Positions 27,857-37,189 of a stretch of DNA of 64,000 nucleotides are shown piece by piece. Numbering within the stretch: position 1 is the stretch's first letter; every line of letters starts with the position of its first letter. Source of the DNA: Saprospiraceae bacterium (GTDB lineage Bacteria > Bacteroidota > Bacteroidia > Chitinophagales > Saprospiraceae); contig JABDMH010000066.1 in NCBI GenBank assembly GCA_013001595.1, positions 1 through 64,000 on the forward strand. Reading direction: 5' to 3'. The notes beneath the pieces were generated by a model. The model saw only the letters and a program-made list of their open reading frames with translations, was not told where the DNA came from and ran no database searches. Position numbers and translations under genes: made by a program.

Positions 27857-28540
27857 ATGAACTTACTCCTTTTTAATACTTCATTCATTGCCTGTCTACT
27901 CCTGTGCACCAGCTGCACCAGCCAGCTTATACCTCTCTACAATGGTAAAAACCTTGATGGCTGGCATGCAGATATACCAGACATGGACTCGATACCTGAC
28001 CTAAACACCCCATTTATAGTACGTGATGGGCTCCTCGTCAGCCTAGGCACCCCCAGAGGTCATCTATTGACCGATGATTCATTTCAGAATTATCGACTTG
28101 AAGTAACCTATCGATTTGAAGGAGAACCAGGCAATTGCGGGGTCTTGGTACATGCGTCAACTCCAAGGGCATTGTACAGCATGTTTCCTAAATCTTTGGA
28201 GGTACAGATGATGCATGAACAAGCGGGCGATTTCTGGTGCATCGTGGAAGATATAGAAGTGCCCGATATGGAAGTACGGAGGGGACCAAAAGCTGAATGG
28301 GGCATTACAGAAGGGAAAAAACGACGGATTTTGAATCTGACGGATGATTCGGAAAATCCACTGGGGGAATGGAATACCATGGTTATTGAATGTCTGCATG
28401 ATCAGATTAAAGTCTGGCTCAATGGAGATCTGGTGAATGAAGGTCGGAACTGTACAGCTCTGAAAGGCAGAATTGCCATCCAAGCCGAGGGTGCAGAGGT
28501 GGCTTTTAAAACCATTGATTTAGTACACTTAAAGCACTAA
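27857..28540 (+). CDS. DUF1080 (3-keto-disaccharide hydrolase-like) lipoprotein
   Basis: A 227-residue lipoprotein (CLLLCTSC, Cys20) with a concanavalin-like beta-sandwich of the DUF1080/PF06439 family: PLYNGKNLDGWHAD at the start, NYRLEVTYRFEGEPGNCGVLVHA, EVQMMHEQAGDFW and LGEWNTMVIECLHDQIKVWLNGDLVNEG. Some members hydrolyse 3-keto-O-glycosides; others are only binding domains. No oxidoreductase partner is adjacent, so the activity is uncertain. It is a single gene on the plus strand. Confidence 0.85.
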   Translation: MNLLLFNTSFIACLLLCTSCTSQLIPLYNGKNLDGWHADIPDMDSIPDLNTPFIVRDGLLVSLGTPRGHLLTDDSFQNYRLEVTYRFEGEPGNCGVLVHASTPRALYSMFPKSLEVQMMHEQAGDFWCIVEDIEVPDMEVRRGPKAEWGITEGKKRRILNLTDDSENPLGEWNTMVIECLHDQIKVWLNGDLVNEGRNCTALKGRIAIQAEGAEVAFKTIDLVHLKH

Positions 28541-28587
28541 GACATCCCATTTTGATGCATCCACATCACTAATCCTAGGTATATGAA

Positions 28588-28818
28588 ATGCCAATTTACG
28601 GTATTGTCCCACCAAAATCAATATCCTATCATTACATCATGATAATGGATACTCAGCAAATCTCAATTAATCAGCAACAAATTGGCTTCGTTGCGCTCCC
28701 TTTGATACCATCTGGTACTGTGGAGATGAGATCTACTAAGAAAAAATGTTGCAAAAAGTACAAGAAACGCAAACCTTGCAAGCGCTGTCCAATCCATGCC
28801 AAGCACTACACTGCTTGA
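28588..28818 (+). CDS. Cys/Lys-rich micro-protein, unknown function
   Basis: A 76-residue frame (56 residues if the ATG at 28648 region codon 20, or 59 if that at 28639, is used). The end is strongly basic with paired cysteines (KKKCCKKYKKRKPCKRCP), suggesting metal or nucleic-acid binding. I recall similar short KKKCCKKYKK proteins in other Bacteroidota, but no function is known. The start is uncertain: no clear ribosome-binding sequence separates the candidates. Confidence 0.5.
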   Translation: MPIYGIVPPKSISYHYIMIMDTQQISINQQQIGFVALPLIPSGTVEMRSTKKKCCKKYKKRKPCKRCPIHAKHYTA

Positions 28819-28954
28819 TTTTGTACATTCCAAAACACACATCGTTGTGATGCCTATTGTTGGGCAAAGAGGGTGGTCATGCTCTCCTGATTTCCTCCAT
28901 TGATAGATAGATATCTACAATTCATCGGCAATCCCCAACCATTCACCAAAAGTT

Positions 28955-28988
28955 CGTGGAAACTTCAAACACTAACCGAGTTTCCGCG
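28955..28988 (+). promoter_or_regulatory. Inverted repeat before the TetR-type regulator gene
   Basis: CGTGGAAACT (28955-28964) and AGTTTCCGCG (28979-28988) are inverted 10-base arms with one G-T wobble and a 14-base spacer. They end 13 bases before the regulator start. The position fits an autoregulatory operator or a leader hairpin. A separate perfect 10-bp palindrome TAGATATCTA lies at 28908-28917. Confidence 0.4.
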
Positions 28989-29001
28989 TTACTTATGCAT
29001 C

Positions 29002-29610
29002 ATGAGTGAAAGTGACCTGTGCCAACTTGCTAAGTACATGTTTATGCGGTTCGGCATAAAGAGTGTCAGTATGGATGACATCAGTCAGGCCATGGGTGTG
29101 TCTAAGAAGACACTCTATCAGACCATCGACGATAAGAAGGGCTTGATCACCTCTGTATTGGACCAGCATATGAAAGAAGTTCGAACGTCTATCGAAGATT
29201 TGAAATCAGTAGCAGAAAACCCCATTCATGAGCTCTTACTAATCTCCAAATTCATGACTAAGATGCTAAAGGAGATTTCCCCTCATACGATCTATGATCT
29301 AAAAAAGTATTACCCCAATCACTGGAAAAAAATTGACCAAGACAGGAGTGCCCTCCTACTGGATTACATAAGTAAGAATCTCGAAAAAGGAATTGAGTCA
29401 GGCCTATATAGATCTGACCTTGACTCAGCCCTGATCGCCAGCCTGTATTTAAAAATCGCGATTTACGTAACCGATGAGAAAATCTTAGACAATCCGAATA
29501 ATGCCAGCTTAAAACTATACGGAGAATTTATCAAATATCACCTGCGAGGCATCGTGAGTGAAGCAGGAATGAAAATCATCCGCCACTACCAAGTTCTACT
29601 AAATGAATAA
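29002..29610 (+). CDS. TetR/AcrR-family transcriptional regulator of the efflux operon
   Basis: A 202-residue regulator. The N-terminal helix-turn-helix is clear (FGIKSVSMDDISQAMGVSKKTLYQTIDDKKGLI, about 16-48), with an all-helical ligand and dimer domain after it. ATG at 29002 is chosen although the frame stays open upstream, because the HTH begins right after it. The gene overlaps the tolC-like gene by 8 bases, so repressor and pump are made from one transcript. The regulator most likely represses its own operon until a toxic compound binds. Confidence 0.88.
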   Translation: MSESDLCQLAKYMFMRFGIKSVSMDDISQAMGVSKKTLYQTIDDKKGLITSVLDQHMKEVRTSIEDLKSVAENPIHELLLISKFMTKMLKEISPHTIYDLKKYYPNHWKKIDQDRSALLLDYISKNLEKGIESGLYRSDLDSALIASLYLKIAIYVTDEKILDNPNNASLKLYGEFIKYHLRGIVSEAGMKIIRHYQVLLNE

Positions 29611-30964
29611 TCCAATGATTCGCCTAGTCCTATTTGTCATCTTGGTTTTCTTTTACTTCATTACGTACAGTCAGAACACTGCATTAACTATGCAACAGTG
29701 CATTGACTACGCTAAGGAAAACCATAATAAGGTCAAGAATGACATTCTTGAAATAGCCGATGCTGAGGGAAATATTAAAGAGTTCACAGCCATAGGCATG
29801 CCAAAATTAACTGGCAATGCGGAATTACAACATTTTATTGATATCCCAACATCAATTATTCAATCTGGAACCTTTTTTGAGGGTGACCCTGATCAAGGAA
29901 TTCCCGCCAACCCTGAGTCAGATCTCCCAGTGCAATTTGGGGTTAGAAATAGTGTTAATGCCGGAGTCTCTGCAGACTTCCTCCTGTTTGACGGGTCATT
30001 TTTCATTGGACTAAAGGCATCTCGAGTATTTAGGGATTTAGTGGCGAAGCAAGCCAACATTACCAAAGAGGATTTAGCCCATGATGTGGCTAAAGCATAT
30101 CTAGGTGTTGCAGTGGCGCGAAAGAATTTGGACATCGTACAAAGAAACATTGATAACCTGCAGCAAACCACTAATGAAATGCGGGTTACCTATGAAGAAG
30201 GATTTATTGAAAAGCTTGATTTGGATAGAATGCAATTATCTATCAACAATCTCAAACTGGAAGAGGAGCGAGTATCGAGCATGATTGAAATCAGCAAAAA
30301 TGTGCTGAAATTTTCGATGGGCTATCCCTTAGCCGATCCTCTAGAAATCAGTGAGACAATGGAGGATCTACCCACGACATCCTTCGCATTGACTGATCTG
30401 CAAAATCTTCAGGTCAACTATGAAAATCGACCAGCTTATGCAGCCCTACAAGTCAACGATGAACTCAATGAGCTTAACATCAAGCGCCTTGAATACCAAT
30501 ACTTGCCTGTTTTGCGGGGCTTTGCATCCTACGCGCAAGTCTTACAGGGCAATAAATTATCAGGTGGTATTTGGTTTCCTACCACAGTCATAGGCCTATC
30601 ACTAAATGTGCCCATTTTTGATGGTTTTGAAAAAAAATCAAAAATTCATCGTGCAAAAATTGCGCGCGATCAGCATTTGATCACTTTAAATGAATTGGAA
30701 AATGCCATTTCACTAGAAGTCAGGAATGCCAAGCTCGGCTTCACCAATGCACTAAGTGTAGTGCGGGCAGCGGAGGATAACTTGGCACTTGCAGAAGACA
30801 TCCACAAAACAGCTCAGATAAAATATCGCGAAGGTGTGGGTACAAGCCTAGAGATCACTCAGTCTGAAAGAGATCTCTATGCTGCACAAGGACAGCTCAT
30901 ACAGACTGAATACAATCTGCACATCGCTCAAATTGATTTGAAAAAAGCACTTGGAAACCTTTAA
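29603..30964 (+). CDS. TolC-family outer-membrane efflux protein
   Basis: A 453-residue protein with a signal peptide (LVLFVILVFFYFITYSQ) and two repeated TolC coiled-coil domains (LTMQQCIDYAKENH at the start; ISLEVRNAKLGFTNALSVVRAAEDNLALAEDIHKTAQIKYREGVGTSLEITQSERDLYAAQ near the end). It forms the outer-membrane channel of the tripartite pump. It overlaps the regulator gene by 8 bases and is followed at once by the adaptor gene. Confidence 0.92.
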   Translation: MNNPMIRLVLFVILVFFYFITYSQNTALTMQQCIDYAKENHNKVKNDILEIADAEGNIKEFTAIGMPKLTGNAELQHFIDIPTSIIQSGTFFEGDPDQGIPANPESDLPVQFGVRNSVNAGVSADFLLFDGSFFIGLKASRVFRDLVAKQANITKEDLAHDVAKAYLGVAVARKNLDIVQRNIDNLQQTTNEMRVTYEEGFIEKLDLDRMQLSINNLKLEEERVSSMIEISKNVLKFSMGYPLADPLEISETMEDLPTTSFALTDLQNLQVNYENRPAYAALQVNDELNELNIKRLEYQYLPVLRGFASYAQVLQGNKLSGGIWFPTTVIGLSLNVPIFDGFEKKSKIHRAKIARDQHLITLNELENAISLEVRNAKLGFTNALSVVRAAEDNLALAEDIHKTAQIKYREGVGTSLEITQSERDLYAAQGQLIQTEYNLHIAQIDLKKALGNL

Positions 30965-30974
30965 TGTATATCGT

Positions 30975-32135
30975 ATGAAAACCTACCAACCAATTGTCTC
31001 CGTTGTGTTTCTAGCACTGCTGATTGGCTGCCAGCCACCAGCAGAAACACCGGACGAAATATCTAATGATTTACCTAGTCTGCGAGCTGCCATCAAAGAG
31101 AAAAAGTCAGCCTATAACGCTCTGGGAAAAGAGATCGAGGAATTGCAGGAACGTGCCGATAAATTAGATCCAAACAAGGAAGTGAGTCGGTCACTCGTCA
31201 CTGTAGCGCCAGTAGAACAAAAAGATTTCAAGCATTACGTAACCGTGCAAGGTAATGTTGCTTCTGACGACATCGTCAACGCTAGTAGTGAGGTCGGGGG
31301 ACGTATAATTGCACTCAAAGTGGATGAGGGAAACTATGTAAAAAAAGGAGCCCTATTAGCAAAGATTGATCTGGAGTCGGTAGAAAAACAGATTGCCGAG
31401 GTAGAAAAATCCCTAGAGCTAGCAAAGGAAGTATTCGAGCGACAGTCGAGGCTATGGGAACAAAAGATTGGATCAGAAATTCAATATCTACAAGCTAAGA
31501 ATAATAAGGAACGGTTGGAAAAGACCCTCGAGACCCTTGATTTTCAACTTACCAAGGCCAATGTATATGCTCCCATATCTGGAGCTGTCGATGTCGTCTA
31601 CTTAAAGGATGGTGAGTTGGCTGCCCCCGGAGCTCCCATAGTCCAGCTACTGAGCACAAGCCGATTAAAGGTAGAAGCAGATGCACCAGAAGATCTATTG
31701 CGATCGATAAAGCGGGGAGATCAAGTTTCTGTGTACTTTCCTGCCCTTGATGAACGGCAAGAAGTACGCATCAATATGTTGGGACGAAGAATCGATCCAG
31801 CAAACCGGACCTTCGAAATCGAGACCTCCTTATCAAATCGCTCTGGGTTAATTAAACCAAACCTCCTCGCTGAAATCAGAATCAATGACTACACAGAAGA
31901 AGAAGTCATCATTGTTCCTCTTGAATTGGTGCAACAAGAAGTAGGTGGAAAAGATTTTGTTATGGTGAAAGGGGGAACGGAGCAAGAGCCTATGGCTCAA
32001 AAAGTCTATGTAGAGACAGGTGATAGCTACGAAGGTAACATTGTCATTAAGTCAGGGCTGAATGTAGGCGATCAAATTATTACCGTAGGTGCTCGCGGAC
32101 TAACCCATTCCGAACCAATTAAAGTGACAACCTAG
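30975..32135 (+). CDS. RND efflux periplasmic adaptor (membrane fusion lipoprotein)
   Basis: A 386-residue adaptor lipoprotein (VVFLALLIGC, Cys19). In order: a short coiled coil (LRAAIKEKKSAYNALGKEIEELQERADKL), a lipoyl-like half (GGRIIALKVDEGNYVKKGALLAKID), the alpha-hairpin (about 120-180), the second lipoyl half (ANVYAPISGAVD) and beta-barrel/membrane-proximal domains. It bridges the RND pump and TolC. ATG at 30975 is used; a longer TTG frame overlaps the tolC end. The extra coiled coil before the barrel is common in Bacteroidota adaptors. Confidence 0.92.
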   Translation: MKTYQPIVSVVFLALLIGCQPPAETPDEISNDLPSLRAAIKEKKSAYNALGKEIEELQERADKLDPNKEVSRSLVTVAPVEQKDFKHYVTVQGNVASDDIVNASSEVGGRIIALKVDEGNYVKKGALLAKIDLESVEKQIAEVEKSLELAKEVFERQSRLWEQKIGSEIQYLQAKNNKERLEKTLETLDFQLTKANVYAPISGAVDVVYLKDGELAAPGAPIVQLLSTSRLKVEADAPEDLLRSIKRGDQVSVYFPALDERQEVRINMLGRRIDPANRTFEIETSLSNRSGLIKPNLLAEIRINDYTEEEVIIVPLELVQQEVGGKDFVMVKGGTEQEPMAQKVYVETGDSYEGNIVIKSGLNVGDQIITVGARGLTHSEPIKVTT

Positions 32136-32147
32136 ATCCTAATAGCG

Positions 32148-35100
32148 ATGAGCAAAAAAAACATCAAGGTTAAACTTAGAGAATTTGGATTGACGTCATT
32201 GGCTGTTGACAATGCCACATCAATCTTTATTCTCACCCTAATGATATTTATTTTCGGACTTCAGGCTTATAAAGAAATGCCTAAGGAGCAATTTCCCGAT
32301 GCCTCATTTCCGACTGTGTTTATCAACACGCCGTACTTTGGAAACTCTGCCGCTGACATTGAAAACCTGATTAGTCGTCCCATAGAAACTGAGCTTCAAT
32401 CAATTGTTGGATTGGAAAAACTACAGTCTACATCTATGCAGGACTTTTCTGTGATTACTGCAGAATTTGATACAGACTTGGAAATGGAAGATGTCATAAG
32501 AAAGGTCAAAGATGCTGTAGATATAGCTAAGGGAGAATTGCCAACCGATTTGGATGAGGACCCTCAGGTTCTCGAAGTCAATACGGCCGAAATCCCAATC
32601 ATGACGGTAAACATGGCTGGAGAATTTACCATGGATGAGTTGCGAAGTTTTGCAGAGTACATGGAAGACGAAATCGAAAATATTAAGGAAGTCTCCGGTG
32701 TAGATATCAAGGGTGCCCTAGATCGTGAAGTACATATTGATGTTGATCTCTATAAAATGCAAGCACTCCAAGTCGCTTTTCGAGATCTTGAAGATGCCAT
32801 TGTTTCTGAAAATCTAAATATGTCTGCAGGTGAGATCATAAATAATGATTTTCGCAGAGCGGTTAGGGTTATGGGTGAGTTTAAAAGTATTCAAGAGATC
32901 CAAAATGTCATCGTAAAAAGCGAGAACCAACGACCCATCTATCTCAAAGACATCGCCAATACAACATATGGCTTTAAAGACAGAACCAGCTATGCTCGTT
33001 CTGGCAAAAGTCCAGTGGTTTCTCTGGATGTCATTAAACGCAAGGGTGCCAATTTGCTCAATGCGTCTGATAAAATCAAAGATATTATCGATGTCGCAAA
33101 GAAGAAGCTTCCTGAAGATTTACGCATTAGCATCTTCAATGACCAATCGGTTTATACCCGCAATGAAGTATCAAATTTGGAAAACAGTATTATTTCTGGT
33201 GTTATTCTGGTGGTGCTTGTCCTACTATTTTTCCTAGGCCTAAGAAATGCCATGTTTGTAGGACTGGCCATTCCCCTCTCGATGTTGACCGCAATTATGT
33301 GGCTCTCCATCACGGGTGTGACCATGAATATCGTAGTATTGTTTTCCCTAATTCTTGCCCTGGGGCTACTGGTGGATAATGCGATAGTCGTGGTAGAGAA
33401 TATTTATCGCTATATGCAAAATGGGTCAAATGGAAGGGATGCTGCCAAATATGCTACAGGAGAAGTAGCTCTTCCCATTATTGCATCCACTGCTACTACT
33501 TTGGCCGCGTTTTTACCACTGGCATTCTGGCCGGGGTTAATGGGTGAATTCATGAAGTATATGCCAATCACCTTGATTATTGTACTCACTTCTTCACTTT
33601 TTGTAGCCCTTGTAATCAATCCTGTATTCACCAGCAAGTTTATGAAGGTTGATGAAAAGGCTAACGATATTTCGATCCAAAAACGCAAGCGTCGAAATGT
33701 GTTGATAGCAGCCATGATTATGTTCATGATCGCTGGAATCGGACATGTGACAGAGGTAGAATGGGTAAGGAATCTCCTAGCAATTTTCGGAACAATTACT
33801 TTGCTCAATTTCTTCGTTTTACGTCCAGCGGCATTTGGATTTCAAAATAAATTCCTGCCCATTTTGGAGCGTCTCTACGATCGCTTTATCCGCACTGCCT
33901 TGAAGAAATTTATGCCCTACATCATATTTGGAGGGACTTTCCTTTTGTTATTTGCTGCCCTGGGGTTGTTAGGGGCTAATCAACCAAAAGTGGTCTTCTT
34001 CCCGAGTCCAGATCCGATCTATATAAATGCGTTCATCGAACTGCCGATGGGTAAGGATATTGAAGCCACCAACAACTTGGTTAAAGAGGTAGAGGACAAT
34101 ATATACCAAACTATCGAACCTTATGAGCATATTGTGGAAGAGGTACTTACCCAGATTGGTGAAAATACATCTGATCCAAACACACCACCAGAGCCGGGCT
34201 TGACACCACATAAAGCTCGAATCACTGTTAGTTTTGTGCCAACTCAAGAAAGGGGTGATATTTCCACCGCCGACATATTGGACGAACTTCGCACTAATCT
34301 ACAAGGGTACCCAGGAGTGCGCATCATCGTGGATCAAAATGCATCTGGGCCACCCACAGGAAAGCCCATAAATCTGGAGTTGCAGGGTGAAGATATTAAT
34401 GTACTTGCAACATTGTCGGAAGAGGTCCTGGCTTATATAAACTCAAATAACATACCTGGAATTGAAGAGCTTAAAGCCGACGTTGAGATAGGTAAGCCTG
34501 AATTAATTATTAATATTGATCGGGAGGCTGCTCGGCGTTATGAGGTATCAACCTTTGATATAGCCAATGCGGTACGAACCTCTATTTTTGGCAAGGAAGT
34601 GTCAAAATACAAGCAAGGTGAGGATGAGCATCCCATTACAGTGCGACTTGATGAATCTTACCGGAATAACATTACTGATGTCCTTAGTCAAAAGATAACG
34701 TTCAGAAATCCAGCCAACGGCAAGATTGTACAGGTACCCATTTCTGCTGTAGCAGGCATTGCTTACTCTTCTACTTACAGCTCCATTAAGAGAAAAGATC
34801 AGGAACGCATGATTACGATTTTTTCTAACGTGCTGGAAGGATATAATGCCAACGAAATCATTGCCCAACTAAGAGAATTAATGCTGGATTACGATTTACC
34901 TGAAGGCTATTCTTATCAGTTTACTGGCCAACAAGAGCAGCAAGCTGAGGACATGGAATTCTTAAGTACTGCATTTCTTATTGCCATATTCAGCATCTTT
35001 CTGATCATCGTCGCTCAATTTAATTCGATCGTATCTCCATTTATTATCATCTTATCTGTTCTCTTCAGCACCATCGGTGTTTTCCTAGGCTATGCGTTTA

Positions 35101-35603
35101 GTGGAGATGATATTGTAGTTATCTTTACCGGAGTTGGAATCATATCTCTGGCCGGTGTTGTCGTGAATAATGCGATTGTCCTTATCGATTACATCAACCT
35201 CGTAATCAAGCGCAGGCGCATGGAAAGAGGACTGGGAGAAGAAGAAAGAATGTCAGCGGAAGATATTAAGGAATGTATAATCGAAGGTGGTGCCACCAGA
35301 CTGCGTCCGGTATTACTTACGGCCATCACTACTGTCCTTGGTCTGATACCATTGGCCATTGGATTCAATTTTAATTTCTTTACCCTGATTTCTGAATTGG
35401 ATCCACACATCTTTATCGGAGGCGATAATACAGCCATGTGGGGGCCTATGGCTTGGACTATCATCTATGGTCTTGTATTCGCAACTTTTCTTACACTCAT
35501 AGTTGTTCCCACAATGTATTGGATGGCCTATCTGGCGACTCAAAAAATAAAAGACTGGTTCGGCACTTCACGCAAAGTATCTTCAAGCCCAGCTTTAAAC
35601 TGA
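32148..35603 (+). CDS. RND-family inner-membrane efflux pump (AcrB/MexB-like)
   Basis: A 1151-residue proton-driven pump, longer than the usual ~1040. It has two large periplasmic domains and AcrB-type membrane motifs. The proton-relay segment reads GLLVDNAIVVVENIYR, with one Asp followed by Asn where AcrB has Asp-Asp. Between the halves (about 505-575) lies an insertion with two extra hydrophobic segments (NVLIAAMIMFMIAGIGH and LLAIFGTITLLNFFVL). Another insertion sits before the last helix (ISELDPHIFIGGDN). Substrates are probably hydrophobic drugs, detergents or other toxic amphiphiles, but this cannot be read from sequence. It ends the TetR-TolC-MFP-RND operon. Confidence 0.92.
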   Translation: MSKKNIKVKLREFGLTSLAVDNATSIFILTLMIFIFGLQAYKEMPKEQFPDASFPTVFINTPYFGNSAADIENLISRPIETELQSIVGLEKLQSTSMQDFSVITAEFDTDLEMEDVIRKVKDAVDIAKGELPTDLDEDPQVLEVNTAEIPIMTVNMAGEFTMDELRSFAEYMEDEIENIKEVSGVDIKGALDREVHIDVDLYKMQALQVAFRDLEDAIVSENLNMSAGEIINNDFRRAVRVMGEFKSIQEIQNVIVKSENQRPIYLKDIANTTYGFKDRTSYARSGKSPVVSLDVIKRKGANLLNASDKIKDIIDVAKKKLPEDLRISIFNDQSVYTRNEVSNLENSIISGVILVVLVLLFFLGLRNAMFVGLAIPLSMLTAIMWLSITGVTMNIVVLFSLILALGLLVDNAIVVVENIYRYMQNGSNGRDAAKYATGEVALPIIASTATTLAAFLPLAFWPGLMGEFMKYMPITLIIVLTSSLFVALVINPVFTSKFMKVDEKANDISIQKRKRRNVLIAAMIMFMIAGIGHVTEVEWVRNLLAIFGTITLLNFFVLRPAAFGFQNKFLPILERLYDRFIRTALKKFMPYIIFGGTFLLLFAALGLLGANQPKVVFFPSPDPIYINAFIELPMGKDIEATNNLVKEVEDNIYQTIEPYEHIVEEVLTQIGENTSDPNTPPEPGLTPHKARITVSFVPTQERGDISTADILDELRTNLQGYPGVRIIVDQNASGPPTGKPINLELQGEDINVLATLSEEVLAYINSNNIPGIEELKADVEIGKPELIINIDREAARRYEVSTFDIANAVRTSIFGKEVSKYKQGEDEHPITVRLDESYRNNITDVLSQKITFRNPANGKIVQVPISAVAGIAYSSTYSSIKRKDQERMITIFSNVLEGYNANEIIAQLRELMLDYDLPEGYSYQFTGQQEQQAEDMEFLSTAFLIAIFSIFLIIVAQFNSIVSPFIIILSVLFSTIGVFLGYAFSGDDIVVIFTGVGIISLAGVVVNNAIVLIDYINLVIKRRRMERGLGEEERMSAEDIKECIIEGGATRLRPVLLTAITTVLGLIPLAIGFNFNFFTLISELDPHIFIGGDNTAMWGPMAWTIIYGLVFATFLTLIVVPTMYWMAYLATQKIKDWFGTSRKVSSSPALN

Positions 35604-35609
35604 ATATAG

Positions 35610-36260
35610 ATGGAGGGTAAAAAGCTAACAGATCTACGCAGAAATTATGATCTAGACCACCTCGCCGAAGAAACGGCTAGCAAAGATCCGTACGAACAAT
35701 TTGAATCCTGGTTGGCAGCAGCTGTTGCCCAAGAATTGGAGGTCGAACCAAATGCCATGGTACTATCCACGGCAAATGAGGTGGGAGAGCCGGCAGGTCG
35801 TGTTGTGCTGCTTAAAGGCATTAGCAATGGTGGATTTATTTTTTTTTCAAATTATACCAGCAACAAAGGACTGGAATTATCACAGAATCCCAAATGTGCC
35901 TTGACCTTCTGGTGGCAGCACTCTCATCGACAAGTACGGATAGCTGGGAGAGCAGAAAAAGTTAGCCACAGAGACTCTGAAACCTATTTTTCTAGTCGGC
36001 CATTGGGCAGTCAATTAGGGGCAATTGTTTCCCCTCAGAGTCGTGTGATTAAGGACAGGACTCAAATCGAGAAGGATTACGATCAGCTCGCCAAAGAATA
36101 CAATAGTGATCTCCTTCCTGAAATGCCAAGCCATTGGGGTGGATATAAAGTGATACCTTATAAAATGGAATTTTGGCAGGGTCGTACCAATCGATTGCAT
36201 GATCGACTTCGCTACCAGCTCGAAGATGGCAAATGGCACATAGAAAGGTTGGCCCCTTAA
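35610..36260 (+). CDS. pdxH: Pyridoxamine 5'-phosphate oxidase
   Basis: A 216-residue FMN enzyme that oxidises pyridoxine or pyridoxamine phosphate to PLP. Typical segments are MVLSTANEVGEPAGRVVLLKG, FFSNYTSNKGLELSQNP, FWWQHSHRQVRIAGRAEKV, SYFSSRP-like ETYFSSRPLGSQLGAIVSPQS and the C-terminal EFWQGRTNRLHDRLRY that closes the active site. The length matches the family. It begins 6 bases after the RND gene, so some readthrough is likely, although there is no functional link. PLP made here would also serve the PLP enzyme at about 24 kb. Confidence 0.96.
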   Translation: MEGKKLTDLRRNYDLDHLAEETASKDPYEQFESWLAAAVAQELEVEPNAMVLSTANEVGEPAGRVVLLKGISNGGFIFFSNYTSNKGLELSQNPKCALTFWWQHSHRQVRIAGRAEKVSHRDSETYFSSRPLGSQLGAIVSPQSRVIKDRTQIEKDYDQLAKEYNSDLLPEMPSHWGGYKVIPYKMEFWQGRTNRLHDRLRYQLEDGKWHIERLAP

Positions 36261-36287
36261 GTGCTTTTTATTTTCTTTGCTTCTGCT

Positions 36288-36659
36288 ATGGAGCTAAAGC
36301 AAAGCAACTGGCCTGAATATATTTTGAGAATCGGTGTCTGTGGCACCTTCTTAGGTCATGGCATTTTTGCTTTGCAACATAAAACGGCGTGGTTGGCTTT
36401 TCTAACTTTCTGGGGCATTAGTCCAGAAAATGGCCTATTCCTCATGACGGTCATCGGCATTGTTGATGTGATCATCGCCTTAGTAACTCTTTTTAGACCA
36501 GTCAAGGCGCTTCTAATTTATGCAGCCATCTGGGCATTCCTCACTGCCCTGATGAGACCCATCGCTGGAGGATACTTACTGGATTTCGTGGAAAGGTTTA
36601 GTAACGTAGCCGCTCCATTGGCCCTTTATCTACTTCTTTTGCAAAAGAACAAGAAGTAG
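36288..36659 (+). CDS. Small four-helix membrane protein (DoxX-like topology), unknown function
   Basis: A 123-residue integral membrane protein with four predicted helices: IGVCGTFLGHGIFAL, GLFLMTVIGIVDVIIALVTLF, ALLIYAAIWAFLTALM, and VAAPLALYLLLL. The pattern resembles DoxX-like proteins, but no diagnostic motif was found. The frame also opens with GTG directly after the pdxH stop, adding 9 residues; the ATG at 36288 is preferred. Probably cotranscribed with pdxH. Confidence 0.6.
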   Translation: MELKQSNWPEYILRIGVCGTFLGHGIFALQHKTAWLAFLTFWGISPENGLFLMTVIGIVDVIIALVTLFRPVKALLIYAAIWAFLTALMRPIAGGYLLDFVERFSNVAAPLALYLLLLQKNKK

Positions 36660-37189
36660 TGCTACAAGGCTGTTGAATTATTGTGCGTACTCCGGAAAGT
36701 GCCATCTTCAAAAAATGAGAATATTGTGGATGAGATTTGCACTTTTTCGAGACGAGCACTCTAACCAGATAAACAATTTTGGTTCATTCGATTTATTTTG
36801 AGTTATATCGTCGTTGTAGAACCCAGCCCATAGCATTGGCTATGAGCTGGAACCCACGCCTTGATCTAATTCTAAAATATTCTCGAATGCTTCCAAAATC
36901 TTTATCGAGTCAGAGTGCTGGGTGATGCTTGAGTATCAGCACGTGTAGAGTCTGATAGGAATGTATACAGCAGAGGCGCAGTTATTTTGTGCCAGGATAA
37001 GGCCCAGGTTCGCGAGTATAGCAGAGATGTAGGAGTGGTTCTGCAACGCAATACTGGTGCAAAAGAACCAACCAAGCTGTATAAATATTTTTCAGACATT
37101 GCACTAACTGAGAAAAATGAAAAGATCGCCAAAAGAGCCATTTCTGGTCTGGTGACTTTTCTGAGTAGGCTCAATTATTAGCACGTCAA
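36660..37189. other. Intergenic region with degraded repeat copy A
   Basis: No intact gene. The segment 36688-37181 holds the longer of two related decayed elements (see the repeat entries). The stretch 36753-36915 shows nothing recognisable. Confidence 0.5.
36688..37181 (+). repeat. Degraded element, copy A (upstream of the peroxidase stop)
   Basis: Three blocks also occur in copy B at 38709-38870. Block 1 (36688-36752) starts TACTCCGGAAAGTGCCA and matches copy B at about 57 of 65 positions by eye, with AAAGTGC and GCACTTT as inverted arms inside it. Block 2 (36920-36940) is a near-palindrome around GGTGATGC. Block 3 (37110-37181) encodes the tail EKNEKIAKRAISGLVTF. Between blocks 2 and 3 a frame of about 80 codons is open to TAG, interrupted only by one TGA at block 2, so a gene seems to have decayed here. 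It could be an insertion-sequence remnant. The family was not identified. Confidence 0.55.

Noticed and set aside
36930..36932. In-frame TGA in copy A as a selenocysteine codon
   Set aside because: No SECIS-like structure was identified, and the copy is degraded and has a deleted relative; a nonsense mutation is simpler.
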